Source: Cenococcum geophilum 1.58 (lineage: Eukaryota; Ascomycota; Dothideomycetes; Gloniales; Gloniaceae). From it: a stretch of 64,000 nt of DNA. Positions 11,050 to 22,817 of the stretch are shown piece by piece (within the stretch, counting starts at the first letter, position 1; every line of letters begins with the position of its first letter). The notes under the pieces are model-generated. The model was given only the letters and a program-made list of their open reading frames with translations. It made no database searches and was not told the DNA's origin. The DNA is taken from the NCBI GenBank assembly GCA_001692895.1, contig KV748178.1, forward strand, positions 620,001-684,000, written 5' to 3'. Made by a program: the position numbers and the translations under genes.

Positions 11050-11710
11050 AAAGGGTTTCTGGCTTTATACCGTTTAGCGCATGCCTTAATTTAGTAAAGG
11101 CCTTAGTTAATAGCTAAGCACTAGTCCGTAAGTTCCTTTAGCGTCTATATAGTAGTAAAAACTAGTAATATAGCTCGCTATAGGTCTAGGGTAGGCTTAT
11201 TAAATAGGTCTAGTATTAGATCTTCCTGGAGAATTTAAGCCTAGCTAGCTAGGTGTAAAAAGCGGGTCTAAAAAGCCAAAAAGATCTTCATTGTTTTTAT
11301 ATTTAGGCTTTTATAATTAAGTCGGGTGTTTTATACTTTAAAGGGGTCCTTATAAATAGAAGACTGGTAGATAATTATCTCTTCTTTAGAGAGGAAGGGA
11401 TTTACTAAGTCCTGTGCGTATCGCGGACATAGGTGCGTTTATACGTCCCTACTGGTACGGCCGAAGATATAGGCCATTTTAGCCTAAATAGTAGGGAAGT
11501 GGTCCGTATTAACTTTAAGCTTATTTTATAATTAAAGCTTCTAATTATTAAATATAGGGTTAGTTCCGTTTGTAAGTAATAGGGGGTCCGCAACCTTCGC
11601 GGACTATAATAATACTAATACTATACGCTAGGCTAGGGTTTTAAGGACTATAGCAAGTCTTTAGGTGCCTAATAACTTTTTACTAGGTATAGGGGGTTCT
11701 CTAGCTTTAA
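11050..11710 (-). pseudogene. Gag pseudogene of element G
   Basis: Gag builds the virus-like particle. In the - frame below about 11700 I see ...NTDHFPTI, AKMAYIFGRTSRDVQTHLCP, then SSIYKDPFKVQNTRLNYKSL and TRFLHLARQA, a gag/capsid-type layout known from fungal Gypsy elements (E1's gag at about 43440-43700 has the same series: AKMLYLFG, LAAIYVNLNKVRDAQYNYNR). Stops are TAG/TAA at likely Gln sites. No zinc knuckle was identified. Confidence 0.7.
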
Positions 11711-11737
11711 GCAGCTCTTAAAGTTGTTTAATTTTAG

Positions 11738-12025
11738 TATTAGCTGCGGTAAGAAGGACGTATATAAGCCTGTATAATTGGATTGTCTATAAATAAGGAT
11801 CTAAAGCTAGAGAAAGGAAAGGAGATGGGGGGGTAGCGCCCCTTAACGTTATATACAATCCTTTAGTTATATAACGGCAATTATTTAAAACTATATAAAA
11901 CTGTCTACGACTGTCCGCCATAATCTACCGATATCTATTAGCCACAATCTACTAGTTGTCACTAGCGCCGTAATCTACTAATATCTATTAGCCATAATCT
12001 ACTAGTTTTTATTAGCGCCGTAATA
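11738..12025 (-). repeat. 5' LTR of element G
   Basis: On the - strand it runs TATTACGGCGC...to...GCTAATA and is homologous to solo LTR K over its start, its TTATATAAC region and its last 110 bases. It contains a longer imperfect tandem unit (AGTAGATTATGGCTAATAGA and variants, about 11910-12015) where K has the 23-bp minisatellite. Confidence 0.75.
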
Positions 12026-13499
12026 AATAGGATACGTAGAAGATATACTTCTACGATATAGAAATTAAAGGGTATAACCTTATTTTAGGATACCTATAGC
12101 TTTAACAAGTTAATCTAGATATTAATTAGCCTTTAGCCTCGTATTAACACTAGAAGTCTTAACTATATATTATAGTTAAAGATTAAAAGACTTTTTTTAA
12201 GCTATATATAAGAAGAAGAGCGGGTATATATTATATATACTATTTTTAACACCAAGAACGGGATATAGGGTATTTATTTTTAAATATCCAGTTATATATA
12301 GTTAAGAAACTAGAAATCCTATAGAAATATATAAACTTAGAGGATATTTTTAATAAAGAGGCCGCATAAACCTTACTTAACCCTATATTAGTTAAGTATA
12401 AGATAAATATAGAGGATAAGCAGCCTCCTTTTGGACCACTATATAACCTATTAAAAAATAAGCTAGCGGTATTGCGTTAATATATAATGGATAATCTTTA
12501 AAAAGGCTAGATTTAGCCTTTTATAAGCCTAGTAGGGGTACTAATTATATTTATACCTAAGAAGAATAGGACCCTACGTTTTTATATTAACTACTAGGCG
12601 CTTAATAAGATTGTTATAAAGAATTGCTACCTGCTATCTTTAATAAGGGAGCTTATTAATAGACTGTTAAGCGTAAAGATATTTATATAATTAGATCTAA
12701 AAGATATATACTACTAAATTTAGATTAAAGCTAGTAATAAGTGGAAAACGGCGTTCTAAATATAGTATGGCCACTTTAAGTACCTAATAATGCTATTTAG
12801 GCTTACTAACGCACTGGTAATATTTTAGGCCTATTAGATATAATATATATAATCTATTTTAATAATATTATATTCTACTCTAATAGCTATAAAGTATATA
12901 TATACTATATATAAATAGTACTAGAAAGACTACAGGAATATAAGCTCTATATAAACTTAAGAAAATATATATTTTATATACTAGCATTAATTTTCTAGGC
13001 TTTATTATTAGCGTTAATAAAGTGTTAATAGAGAAAAGCAGGGTAAACGCTATTAGGGAATAGCTCTACCCTATAATATTTAGAAAAGTATAGGTTTTTT
13101 TAGGTACAGTAAACTTCTACTAAACGTTTATTATTTATTATGCGTAAGTAGTATTCCTAATTACTAATCTGCTAAAGGGATTTAAGAATAGTAAGAAGAT
13201 AGGACTCTTTATATTTAAGGAAGCTACTAAATAAACTATAGACTGGTTAAAAGATTTATTTACGTTAGCGCCTATACTTCTATTAGGAACTATATATACC
13301 TTAAAACAGATATATCTAGCTTCGCCTTAGGGGTAATTATATCTTAATTAAAAGATAGAAAATAGTATCTTATTGCATTTTAGTTAAGGAAAATAACCCC
13401 TATAAAATAGCGTTATATAATATATAATTAGGAGCTATTTATAATAGTTACAATAATAAAGCGCTGGCAGTATTATTATATAGAAAGTAATTGTCCTAT
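12026..13499 (+). pseudogene. Element F, first part: protease end, reverse transcriptase, RNase H start
   Basis: A Ty3/Gypsy pol relic. In order: protease C-terminus YFYDIEIKGYNLILGYL at about 12045, the tether KQPPFGPLYNLLKNKLAVL at about 12420, reverse transcriptase with LRFYINY (about 12575), KTAF and YGHFKYLIMLFRLTNALVIF (about 12730-12830), a decayed YLDD region at about 12850-12885, and RNase H from about 13230 to IESNCPI at 13490. There the frame is broken by element I and resumes at 23065. Gag and 5' LTR are absent because G cuts in at 12025. Heavily RIP-mutated. Confidence 0.85.
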
Positions 13500-13746
13500 T
13501 ATTATAAAGACGATATATTACGTATAAACGCTAAATAAATAAGCATGAGATTTAAAGAATTAATAGCTATATATGGCTATTATAGAGACTTAAGAGGATT
13601 GTTAAAGAGCTTAGTAAGAATATAGCTACGGTTAAATCTATATAGGGGTATTAAGGCGGATAAACTATTTACTAAGCAATACTAAATAAAGAAAGGAAAC
13701 CAGCTACGCATACCGCGTACCGCGTATTATAGGTAGTCCTGTAATA
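13500..13746 (+). repeat. 5' LTR of element I
   Basis: 247 bp, collinear with 22818-23064, with differences that are mainly C/T and G/A transitions. The start TG has become TA. A C-run/G-run hairpin (CCCCCC TCTA GGGGG, about 13751-13768) follows just inside. Confidence 0.85.
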
Positions 13747-13922
13747 GTACCCCCCCTCTAGGGGGTAGCAGATTCGGAAGGTAGTAGTATAGTATTAAAA
13801 ATAGGTTCTAGCGGGTAGGAACTAGGTTAAGAGTTAGAATAAAAGTATAAACACTAGGCGATCTAATAATCGCGTATACTACAATAGAGGCAGAATCCGT
13901 TCCTTAGATAATGTAAATAACG

Positions 13923-14346
13923 TATTACAGACGCTTTAAGTACAATGTTATAACTACTTAAGAGAGAGTCGGAAGAAGCTAGTTGGTTAATATAAGCACG
14001 GTCCAAGATGGAGCCAATAGAGCCATGTAACGAGGAATAGTAACCAAGGTTATATAACATAATCTATATAATCTGTAGAATCTGTATAATCCATAATAGA
14101 GTAGATAGAGTATACGTATATTATATACAAGAAGGATTTCATAAAAGTATAGTTGTGTATTTAAGGACCCTTAGTCCCTATCTAGATAGTTCCTTCCTTA
14201 TAGTGATTCTTAGAATATAATTAGAGTTAATCTATTAGGCAACTACTCTACTAGTTATTATTACGTTGTTAACTTTAACTTATATTACCTATATACCTAG
14301 CCCATTAACAAGCCTATTATAGTATTTGCTATAAGGTTCCATTATA
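13923..14346 (+). repeat. 5' LTR of element A
   Basis: Begins TATTACAGACGC (from TGTTACGGACGC) and ends ATTATA (from GTTACA); 424 bp. It contains a run of ATAATCTRTATAATCTGTAG-type short repeats at about 14060-14105, the segment that is replaced in copy C. Confidence 0.9.
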
Positions 14347-14388
14347 TAATTACTACCTAGTTACGGTATTAAGTATAGAAAGTTAAAT

Positions 14389-15590
14389 AATATGCTACCA
14401 AAAGCAGCCACCACAACGCCATTAACGGCGGTAACTACTTTAAGGTTAGGTAACGACACCAGTATAGCAGACACTAACTTATAGCAACCTATAACGGTTA
14501 GACAACTATAAGAGATAGTTAACTAGCTAACAGAAAATAATGCGACGTTAAAAAATAGGATTAATAGGATAGGAGTAGCAAAGATTAAGCTACCATTAAT
14601 TAAAAGGTACTTAGGAGAAAGATTAAAACTTAAAGGATTCCTTATATAAATGTACTTTAAGGTTACGTAAGAAGAAGCAAAGCTGCTAACACCTATAGAT
14701 TAAATAGCATATGCGGGACTATTCCTATTAGGAAGGGTACTTAAGTAGTTTAAGCCTTACCTTACGGAGATATAAGCGAATGGCATGATAACCACTAACT
14801 AAGACGTACGGTTTATATTTATAAGCTAGGAAGGGTTTACAGAGCAACTTATACAAATGTTTAAAGACCTAAAGGCAGTAACTACGGCGGAAAGAAGACT
14901 CTAAGATATTACGTAACAAACCTTAGCAATTAAGTATACAACGCAGTTCCAGACATTAGTGACGTAAGTAGAGTAGAATAATAGGGCGCTTATAGCACAG
15001 TATAAATAGGGACTTAAGGCTAAAGTTTAGGACGTAATTATCTTAATAGAAGATACGGATACCCTATAGGAACTAATAGATTAAGCGATTAAGATTAATA
15101 ATTGGATCTACCAAAGAGAACAGGCTAAGAGAGGTTAGGATAGAGTTCTATAGTTATATAAGGCGCAGAGCACGTAACAACTAAAGCTAAGTTAAAAACT
15201 ATGGTATAGCGCAGAGCTAATAGACCTAAGTAGTACTAAAGAAGCCTATAAGAGATAGAGTAAATAACTATAGAAACCTAAAGGACAAGGATTAAGTAAT
15301 TAAAGGTCTAAGAAGCAAAGGCCGAATTAGGGATCTTAGCAGCAGAAGATATTTAAGCGGACTCTATAATAAGAAAAATAGTTTAAAGAGGGAGCTTATA
15401 TAAATTACGGAAAATAAGGTTATTACGTTAAAGACTATAAAAGTGGTTAAAGTTACTATATAGTAAAAGGGATAAGACTAGTAGACAATATACACGTATA
15501 GAGGGATAATAATATACTATAAGGAACGAAAGAATATTTAATTAAAAGTTTTACGTTTTGTTACAATAACGTATACCGAATTTATAAGGA
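14389..15590 (+). pseudogene. Gag pseudogene of element A
   Basis: The ATG at 14389 (MLPKAATTTPLTAVTTLR) is 42 bp inside the LTR. The capsid-type region (about 14580-15120) reads KIKLPLIKRYLGERLKLKG, TEIQANGM and KINNWIYQREQAKR. The nucleocapsid knuckle at 15397-15438 keeps exact C-x2-C-x4-H-x4-C spacing, but all four ligands are Tyr (codons at 15397, 15406, 15421 and 15436), a direct picture of TG and CA turning into TA. Copy C keeps the ATG (52223-52221); copy B has ATA. Inactive. Confidence 0.85.
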
Positions 15591-17385
15591 CGCTAAGTAC
15601 GGCGTAAGCTATTGGCTATAAAAGCTATACTTAGTAGAATATAGAGGAACTAATAAACCAGTTCGCAGATCGGACATTAAGGACAATTAATTTAATATAG
15701 GCGAAACATTTCATAATAATAAGGTAATAAAGGCGGCTTACTAGGAGCATATAGACCTTAGAGATGTTATACTAGAGGTAGAGGATAATTCCGCCATAGA
15801 GTAAGGAATATTAGTAAGGATTAAGACCCCACTAGATACGATATCTATCGCTTTATAAGACGTAAGAGAAGTAGGATAGCAAACCACTTCGGCACTTAAT
15901 AAAGGCAAAAGGCTAAAGGCTTAAGATTCTTAAGACAAGATAAGGTAAGCTTAAGGACCTATAACGGACGATAACCAATAAAGCAGAGCAACAACTTAGT
16001 TTAGCGATATATAAATAAGCTTAGGACGAAGTTTCCTAAAAGTATAAGATTCTTAAGACGAGATAAGAACACTAAGTAAGCCTAGTTGGACTAAGGCTAG
16101 AGCAAAGCTTAAGCTAGAAGTAAGCTTAGGATTAAAGAATCTAAGGGACTAAGAATTCGGAGTACGGATAAGGACACCTATAAGCAAAAGGTAAGAAGCT
16201 TCTTTATAGATTAGAGAATCTGTAATATAAATAGTAGTTAGACTAGAAGATAGATATATAGACCTAGAAGACTTACTAAGTAAACAGAGTATTCCGCCTA
16301 AAGATTAAAAAGTTAATACTAAGATTAAAAAGCAAGATAACTTTAAGGATCTATCTATAAGACGTAAACCAAAAGAAACTATAGAAGAATTTAGGTAAAG
16401 AATTATTATATGGCAAGAACAGAAACTAGATAAAAGATTTAGCATATTGGGACGTATAAGGGACAGAGTACTAATATAAAGAATCACTAATAGGCCTAGG
16501 GCAGGCACACTAAGAGCTAAGTGGCTTACTAAACTAGAAAATGAAGAGGATCTAGGGATTTCTATTAGGTTTAAAGAACGACATATAAAGGGCTATTATA
16601 ATATAGTAATAAGAAGATACTTCCTTACGGATAAGCCGTATACACTCTAATAGCTATACTAAAAGTAGTATAGGCAACGATATAATAATAAGTAGGAAGA
16701 TTTCTATATATAGTTAAATAAAAGAGTTATCTAGGACCACCCGATTATAGAGAAGGCTATAACTTATATTAAAGGAGCCTTAATTATAATATTAAAGGAT
16801 CTAGAGGAACGGTTAGAGGACTAAAGAAGTAAGAGATGTATTTTAGTACCTACAAACAAAGTCGTAATGTTTAGATTAATACAACAGAGGTTTAAACTTA
16901 AAGATAAAGACGAGTTAAGAGTTAACCTAAAGCACCTAGCATATTATACGCTATTATAGATTATATACGTGGATAATATATATAATATACACAAGAATCC
17001 GAAGGAAAAGAATTGGAAATACCCTATAAGGATATATTAGGCGCCAGATAAGCGATAGTATAGGAATATTAAGTATATATACAGCTGGCATCTAATAGAA
17101 GTTTAAGAGTTAGAAGACTTAATACTTTAGCTAGGAAGATTTCTTATAGAAGAATACTTAGACGGATAATAGTGGTGGGAATACCTAGAGAATACGTATT
17201 TATAGCATATCGAAGATAAAAAGCAAACTAGACATTAGCTAAAGAGTAAGCCAGATATAATAGGATTAAGCAGCTAACAGTTAGGAAAAGTAAAGGCCTA
17301 TAAAACTAAAGGGAGCTAGTAGTAAAGCCTTAGACCCTTAAAGGAATTTAAGGATAACACCTAAATTTACGAGTTAAATAGTAAG
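15590..17385 (+). pseudogene. Extra coding segment between nucleocapsid and protease, family A/B/C
   Basis: About 1.8 kb stays in coding register between the zinc knuckle and the protease and is present in all three copies (B about 29890-31900, C about 49180-51190). I do not recognise a domain. It has an acidic and Gln-rich part with a repeated K/Q-D-S-Q-D-E-I-R motif (stops read as Gln; 15917-15945 and 16044-16072), then a charged part with TIEEFRQRIIIWQEQKLDKR-like sequence at about 16385 and WLTKLENEEDLGISIRFKER at about 16520. Ordinary fungal Gypsy elements have only a short linker here, so it may be a captured or family-specific protein segment. Confidence 0.6.
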
Positions 17386-20300
17386 ATTAGTAGTTCGAAG
17401 CGCTAATAGATAGTAGAGTAACGCGAAACTATATCTTACTAGCAGTAGTTAAGAGAATAGAACTACCTTATAGATAGAAGAAGCAACCTTACCTATTAGT
17501 TATAATTTTAGGAGATCTAATAGCCTATAAAGGAGGGATTATTAATCTTAAAATAGAACCTATTTAAATAACTATTAAAGGAAGACGAATTAAGATATCT
17601 TTTAATATCCTACTATTAGGACGAGATAAGGCAGTATTAGGGATACCTTAGTTATAAGAATATAATCCGAAGATTAATTAAATTACAGGTTAGGTTAATA
17701 TTAGGGATACTTAACGCCGCAAGATATAATAGTAAGCTAAGTTAGTATAGTACTAAGTTAAAGCAATATATAAAGAGACTAAGCGAGGCTTAAGTTATAT
17801 ACTAAAGAAATACTATAAGTATGGTAAGAAGCTATAGTTACTAGAAAGTAAGAAGCTGTTAGATTATATAGCATAGGACTATAAAATAGACTTAGAACTA
17901 GGAATAAGTCTAAGGTTCTTTTTAACCTATAAACTTATAGAAGAAGAGTCCAGAGCACTTAAAGAGTTTGTCTAAAAAAAACTTATAAAAGGGATATATT
18001 AGACCATTATAGTTATCAGCAGGTTATCTAGTACTGTTTATACTAAAGAAGAATGGTAAACTTAGGTTATATATTAACTATAGGCAGTTAAATAGCATTA
18101 CTTAAAAGGATAAGTATCCTTTACCCTTAATTAGCGAAATCTAGGATTGGATAGGTAATACGTAAATCTTTATAAAGATAGACCTAAGATAGGCGTACTA
18201 TTAAATTAGAATTAAGGAGGGCAACGAATAGAAGGCAGCCTTTAAATTAAAGGAAGAACTATATAAGCTATTAGTTATGCAGTTTAGACTTATAAACGCA
18301 CTAGCGACGTTTTAGAAACGTATTAACAATATATTAGGAGAGTACTTAGATAAATTTGTTATAATATACCTTAATAATATTATTATCTACTTAATAACTA
18401 AGGAAAAATACAGGGAACACGTTAAATAGGTCTTAAAGAGACTATAAAAAGAACAGATACTAGTAGCAATTAAAAAATACAAATTCTTTATAAAGAAAAT
18501 AGATTTTGTGGGATTTATTATTAAACTAGGCCAACTTAGTATAGATCTAAAGAAGATTAAGGCTATAGTAAATTAGTAAGAACTAGAGAACGTTATATAG
18601 TTAAAATCGTTTCTAGGGTTTTATAATTACTATAGAAGGTTTATAGTATAATAGTTAAAGGATATTAAACCATTTACGTAATTAATAAAGAAAGAAGGAC
18701 TATGGGTATAGGGAGAGAAATAGTAAGAATTATTTAAAAAAGTTAAAGAGTTATTTACCTAGGAGCTAGTTTTTAAGATCTATTAACTAGGACTAGAAAC
18801 GGTTATAGAAACAAATATATTAGACTTTATACTAAGGGCGTGCTTTATATAAAAACATTAAGATAGATAGCACCTAGTGGTATACTATAGTTGGAAGATA
18901 ATACTACTAGAGTTAAACTATAACATCTATAATAAGGAGTTATTAGGTATAGTTACAGCACTTAAGGAATAGAGAGCATTCTTATAAGGCATAAAGAAAC
19001 TATTTATAGTTAAAACAGATTATAAGAACCTAACAGAATTCCTAATAATAAAGGAACTTAACTAAAGACAGGTTAGATAGGCAGAGATGCTTATAAAATA
19101 CCATTTTAAGATTTAGTATACTAAGGGTACAGATAACACATAAGTAAATACTCTAAGCTAAAAAGCTAAACTACAGAACAACGAAAAGCCATTAGGGGCT
19201 TTACTACGAAAAGATATAGACAGATTAATTAGGTACAATTATCTAAAAATTATAGTAACTTAGGAAGATAATAAACTAAAAAGAGTCTATAAGGCACTAA
19301 AGAACTTTTAGGTATAAAGAATTCTAGAAGCATAGCTAGAAGATCTATAGATAGATATATACAAAAATTAAGAAGCGAAGTACATCCTAAGAAGTATAGC
19401 GGAGCAGTTTATAGAGGACTTCTATAAGGGACTAACTTAAGAACACAACGGAGCTATAGGCTTAGTATTAAGACTCTAAAAGGAATACATTATTAATAGA
19501 ATCTGGGGCTTAGCGCAAAAAGTTATAAAGGAGTATCTAAATTGCTAAAGGAATAAACTAATAAGGTATAAGCTATATAGAGGGCTATAACCTATTAAAA
19601 TACTAAAGAGACCATAGGAGGTTATATTATGGGACTTTATTATTAAGTTACTAAAGTTAAGAAACCCTATTACTAAATAAGATTATAACGTAATCTTAAT
19701 AATAGTAAATAAGCTTATAAAGTAGGGATACTTTATAGCATACACAAAAGAAATATTAGTAGAAGATGTCGCTAAAATCTATATTAAAGAAGTATTTATA
19801 AGATATAGAGCACTAAGTAAAATCATATCGGATAGAGATCTAAGATTTAGAGCAGTATTCTAGGAAGTATTCTTAGCGGAGTAAGAAATTTAAGTAGTAA
19901 CTTTTACCGCATATTACCTACAGATAGATAATTAAATGGAAAGATTAAATTAGATACTAGAATAATATCTAAGGCATTATATTAATTATATACAGAATAA
20001 TTAGGTATTACTATTACTAGTTATATAGTTTGCATATAATATAACACCTTAAGAAGGAATAGGTATATTACTATTTAAGGCAAATTACGGATATAAGCCA
20101 AGAACATTATTATCGCCACAATAAGTAAAGAAAATAAGTAGCATAGCTAAAGAAAGAGTAAAGATGTTAATAAATCTTTATATAGACCTTATTGAATTAG
20201 TAAAGAAAGTATAAAAGAGAATAAAAAAGTACTATAATGCTAAGAGATCTAAGGGACTAGATCTTAAGGAGGGAGATAAAGTATAACTACTATATAAAAA

Positions 20301-20710
20301 TTTTAAAAGTCGATAACTAAGTAAGAAGTTAGACCATATTAGACTAGGACCTTTTAAAATTACATAGAGGATTTTACTAGTTATATTTAAGCTAGACCTA
20401 CTAGCTAAGATAAAGATCTACCCTATATAGTATATTGTAATACTAGAGCCAGCATATAGAGATATTAAGCCACCGGTTTACAAAGTAGACATATATAAAG
20501 GATAGGAAGAAGACAAATAGTAAGTTTTAAAGATTATTAGTTATAAGGACATTAACGATAAAATATAGTACGAGGTTAAGTAGATAGGCTATAATAAGAC
20601 TACCTAGAAACTACTAAAAAATTTAAAAAATGCTATAGGAAAGGTACAGGAGTATCGGAAGAAATTAGATTAGGTAGCATTAATAAAGAAAAATCGCTAA
20701 AGAATAAGTT
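17386..20710 (+). pseudogene. Pol pseudogene of element A: PR-RT-RH-IN-chromodomain
   Basis: The protease active site reads EALIDSRVTRNYI, with the Asp codon at 17409 and Gly changed to Arg. It ends ILLLGRDKAVLGIP at about 17600. Reverse transcriptase has GKLRLYINYRQLNSIT at about 18055, and the catalytic YLDD reads YLNN (18367-18378). RNase H (about 18770-19180) has TDYKNLTEFL. The integrase zinc-binding part is at about 19440-19560, and all three core residues survive: Asp 19633, Asp 19831, Glu 19939 (spacing D-x65-D-x35-E). The C-terminal chromodomain (about 20520-20660) reads VLKIISYKDINDKI and YEVK.IGYNKTT. Many TAG/TAA stops make it non-functional. It had the order expected of a chromovirus. 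Confidence 0.92.
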
Positions 20711-21392
20711 ACCTAAGGGGGACCCAAGAAGAGCAGTTGCTAAACTACTTAGATCTATTTCCTTCTCGGCTAGAAAGGAATCCGTTCTTTTATCACTAAG
20801 TTCTTATAAACCTTATTCTATAAGTTTCTACTCCTTAAAACGGACCTTCTTACAAACCTTCTTAAGACAGATTAACTGAGCGAACGCCGCAAGACGAGAC
20901 TTAAGAGCCCGTTACTAAGTATCGGCAGCCTCCCGTTTTATATTATAAAAACAGCATAACTCTGCCAGAGTAATAGACAGTTTATTATTTAGCCGCGTAG
21001 CAGTAGATTAAATATAAGACCCTAAAATAAATTAATTAGGGAACTAAACAACTATTAAGAGTAATAGGTTATATATATTTAGCATTAGAGACGAAGCAAA
21101 CATTACAGGACGAATAAATATTTGCTTTAGTGCACTTTAAATAAGAGGACGGTTATTGCAAAGATGGACTCGCTAATATAATATAAACTAACCCCTTTTT
21201 TAAACAGCGAGAATATAGAGACGGTATAATTTTACTAAGAGATAATATCGCAGTAATAGTGCGAGTACGACAAGCAGTCAAGGACAAAGAAATTGCTTTA
21301 GGTATAATAAGCAACAATATTAACTAAATTAATTAGATAGATATTACACCTCTAATAAATAACTTAGAGATATTTAAGATCTTTAAGGATAA

Positions 21393-21413
21393 AGATAAAG
21401 AGGAGGGAGATGG
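21393..21413 (+). promoter_or_regulatory. Polypurine tract of element A
   Basis: A purine-rich run (AAAGAGGAGGGAGATGG at its end) sits immediately before the 3' LTR, where plus-strand DNA synthesis is primed in LTR retrotransposons. The same tract occurs, reversed, at 25869-25889 in copy B and at 45188-45208 in copy C. Confidence 0.8.
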
Positions 21414-21837
21414 TGTTACGGACGCTTTAAGTACAATATTATAACTACTTAGGAGAGAGTTAGAAGAAGCTAGTTAGTTAATATAAGCACGGTCTAGAAT
21501 AGAGCCGATAAAGCTATATAATAAGGAATAGTAACTAAGGTTATATAACATAATCTATATAATCTATAGGATTTATATAATCCGTAATAGAGTAGATAGA
21601 GCATACGTATATTACGTATAAGAAGGATTTTATAGGAGTACGGTTATATATTTAAGGACCCTTAGTCCCTACCTAGATAGTTTCTTCCTTATAGTAATTC
21701 TTAGAATACAATTAGAGTTAATCTATTAGGCAACTACTTTACCAGTTATTATTACGTTGTTAACTTTAACTTACATTACCTACACACCTAGCCCATTAAC
21801 GAGCCTATCGTAGTACTTGCTACAAGGTTTCGTTATA
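21414..21837 (+). repeat. 3' LTR of element A
   Basis: 424 bp, starting TGTTACGGACGC and ending CGTTATA. It has the same length as the 5' LTR, with scattered transitions between the two. Confidence 0.9.
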
Positions 21838-21937
21838 TAACGCTTAGCAAAAACTATTATAATCGCGATTATAATAAGGCAGCAGATAATAGGCGGGAGT
21901 GGGGGCTAGACTAGGGAGTAGGGATAAGATTAGCAGT

Positions 21938-22817
21938 ATGGATCTAAAGGTTAACGTCTATAGGCTTATAGGCGGTAATAGGTTTCTAGGCTAGTTTCTA
22001 AACTAGCGGGTTCTAAATAGGCGGGTTTTAGATAGGTAGGCGATAGGAGTAGTAATTAAGGGGCTAAACGAGCTCGACGTACTTACTGTATAATAGTCTA
22101 AATAGGGTATCGCTTAACTCCTTAAGGGACTAGCGGAGGGCAAGACGGAAGCTACTATAGAGCGCTATAACGCGTAATATGTCTAGCTAGGAGGAAGCAC
22201 TAGCCTTATATACGAATCGCTTAAAGTAAGCGAGGTATATAATAAGTAACTCCTCTTCTTTCTAGCATATAGACGAGAAGCACTAGATAGCCTCTTGTTA
22301 TTCTTTTAGGTTATAATAAAGGCGCTAAAAGAAGGAAAAAACATCCTTAGGGTCCTAGGACTGGGTGTCTTTAGCTAACTAGCGGAGGTATAGGACAGAA
22401 GCCTACTGCGACTACTTAAGGCGATCCTATACATAGTTAAATGCGTTAGTACTAGCAAGCTAGTCAGATTAGAGCTTTACTCTAATTAATAGGAGCCATA
22501 TACGTAATGTAAGAGGCTTGCCGTTAAAGCGAGGTAGGTTAGAGAGGTGCGGGCAAGTTAGGGTAAGTGTTGGCGTATAAGGCGTTAAGGTCTAATTAGA
22601 GTAACTAGATCTTAGTACACTAGTTCTAGAGCTTCTGCTATAGCTGCTATACTAGTAAAAGAAGAGCTAGGTTAAATATAGTTGCTAGTTGGGTTTAGAG
22701 CTAGCTAAAAAAAAAAAGGAAGAAAAAATCTGGACTAGATACGTTAAAGAATCTTATAGAGTCCGCGATAGCTCTACGCTATCGTTAATGTCTGGCTAGT
22801 AGGGTAAGCAATTCTAA
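21938..22817 (+). pseudogene. Single Cys-containing reading frame of element I
   Basis: I do not recognise this product. An in-frame ATG at 21938 opens about 293 codons that stay in one frame up to the 3' LTR, broken by about 25 TAG/TAA stops of RIP type. Readable pieces include LAEGKTEATIERYNA, GGSTSLIYESLKVSEVYNK, AYRREALDSLLLFF and, near the end, a basic Cys-containing stretch (CKRLAVKAR, GKCWRIRR at about 22510-22590) that may derive from a zinc-binding motif with lost Cys residues. A gag-like or nucleic-acid-binding role is possible by position only. The region is more GC-rich and has fewer RIP changes than its surroundings. Confidence 0.5.

Larger units (their letters stand above)
9152..12025 (-). 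mobile_element. G: truncated Ty3/Gypsy retrotransposon
   Basis: Read on the - strand: 5' LTR (12025-11738), gag, then pol up to the middle of the reverse transcriptase, where homology stops at about 9170 beside LTR J. No RNase H, integrase or 3' LTR is visible. Its right edge cuts into the protease region of element F at 12026, so G appears to have inserted into F. The rest of G and F's gag should lie to the left but are not recognisable, implying deletion or rearrangement. Confidence 0.75.
13923..21837 (+). mobile_element. A: full-length chromodomain Gypsy element, RIP-inactivated
   Basis: Two 424-bp LTRs bound a 7.07-kb interior encoding gag, a long extra segment, protease, reverse transcriptase, RNase H, integrase and chromodomain. 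A perfect 5-bp target duplication taacg flanks it (13918-13922 and 21838-21842). It is inserted in the interior of element I. Copies B and C elsewhere in the window are the same family on the - strand. Confidence 0.95.
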
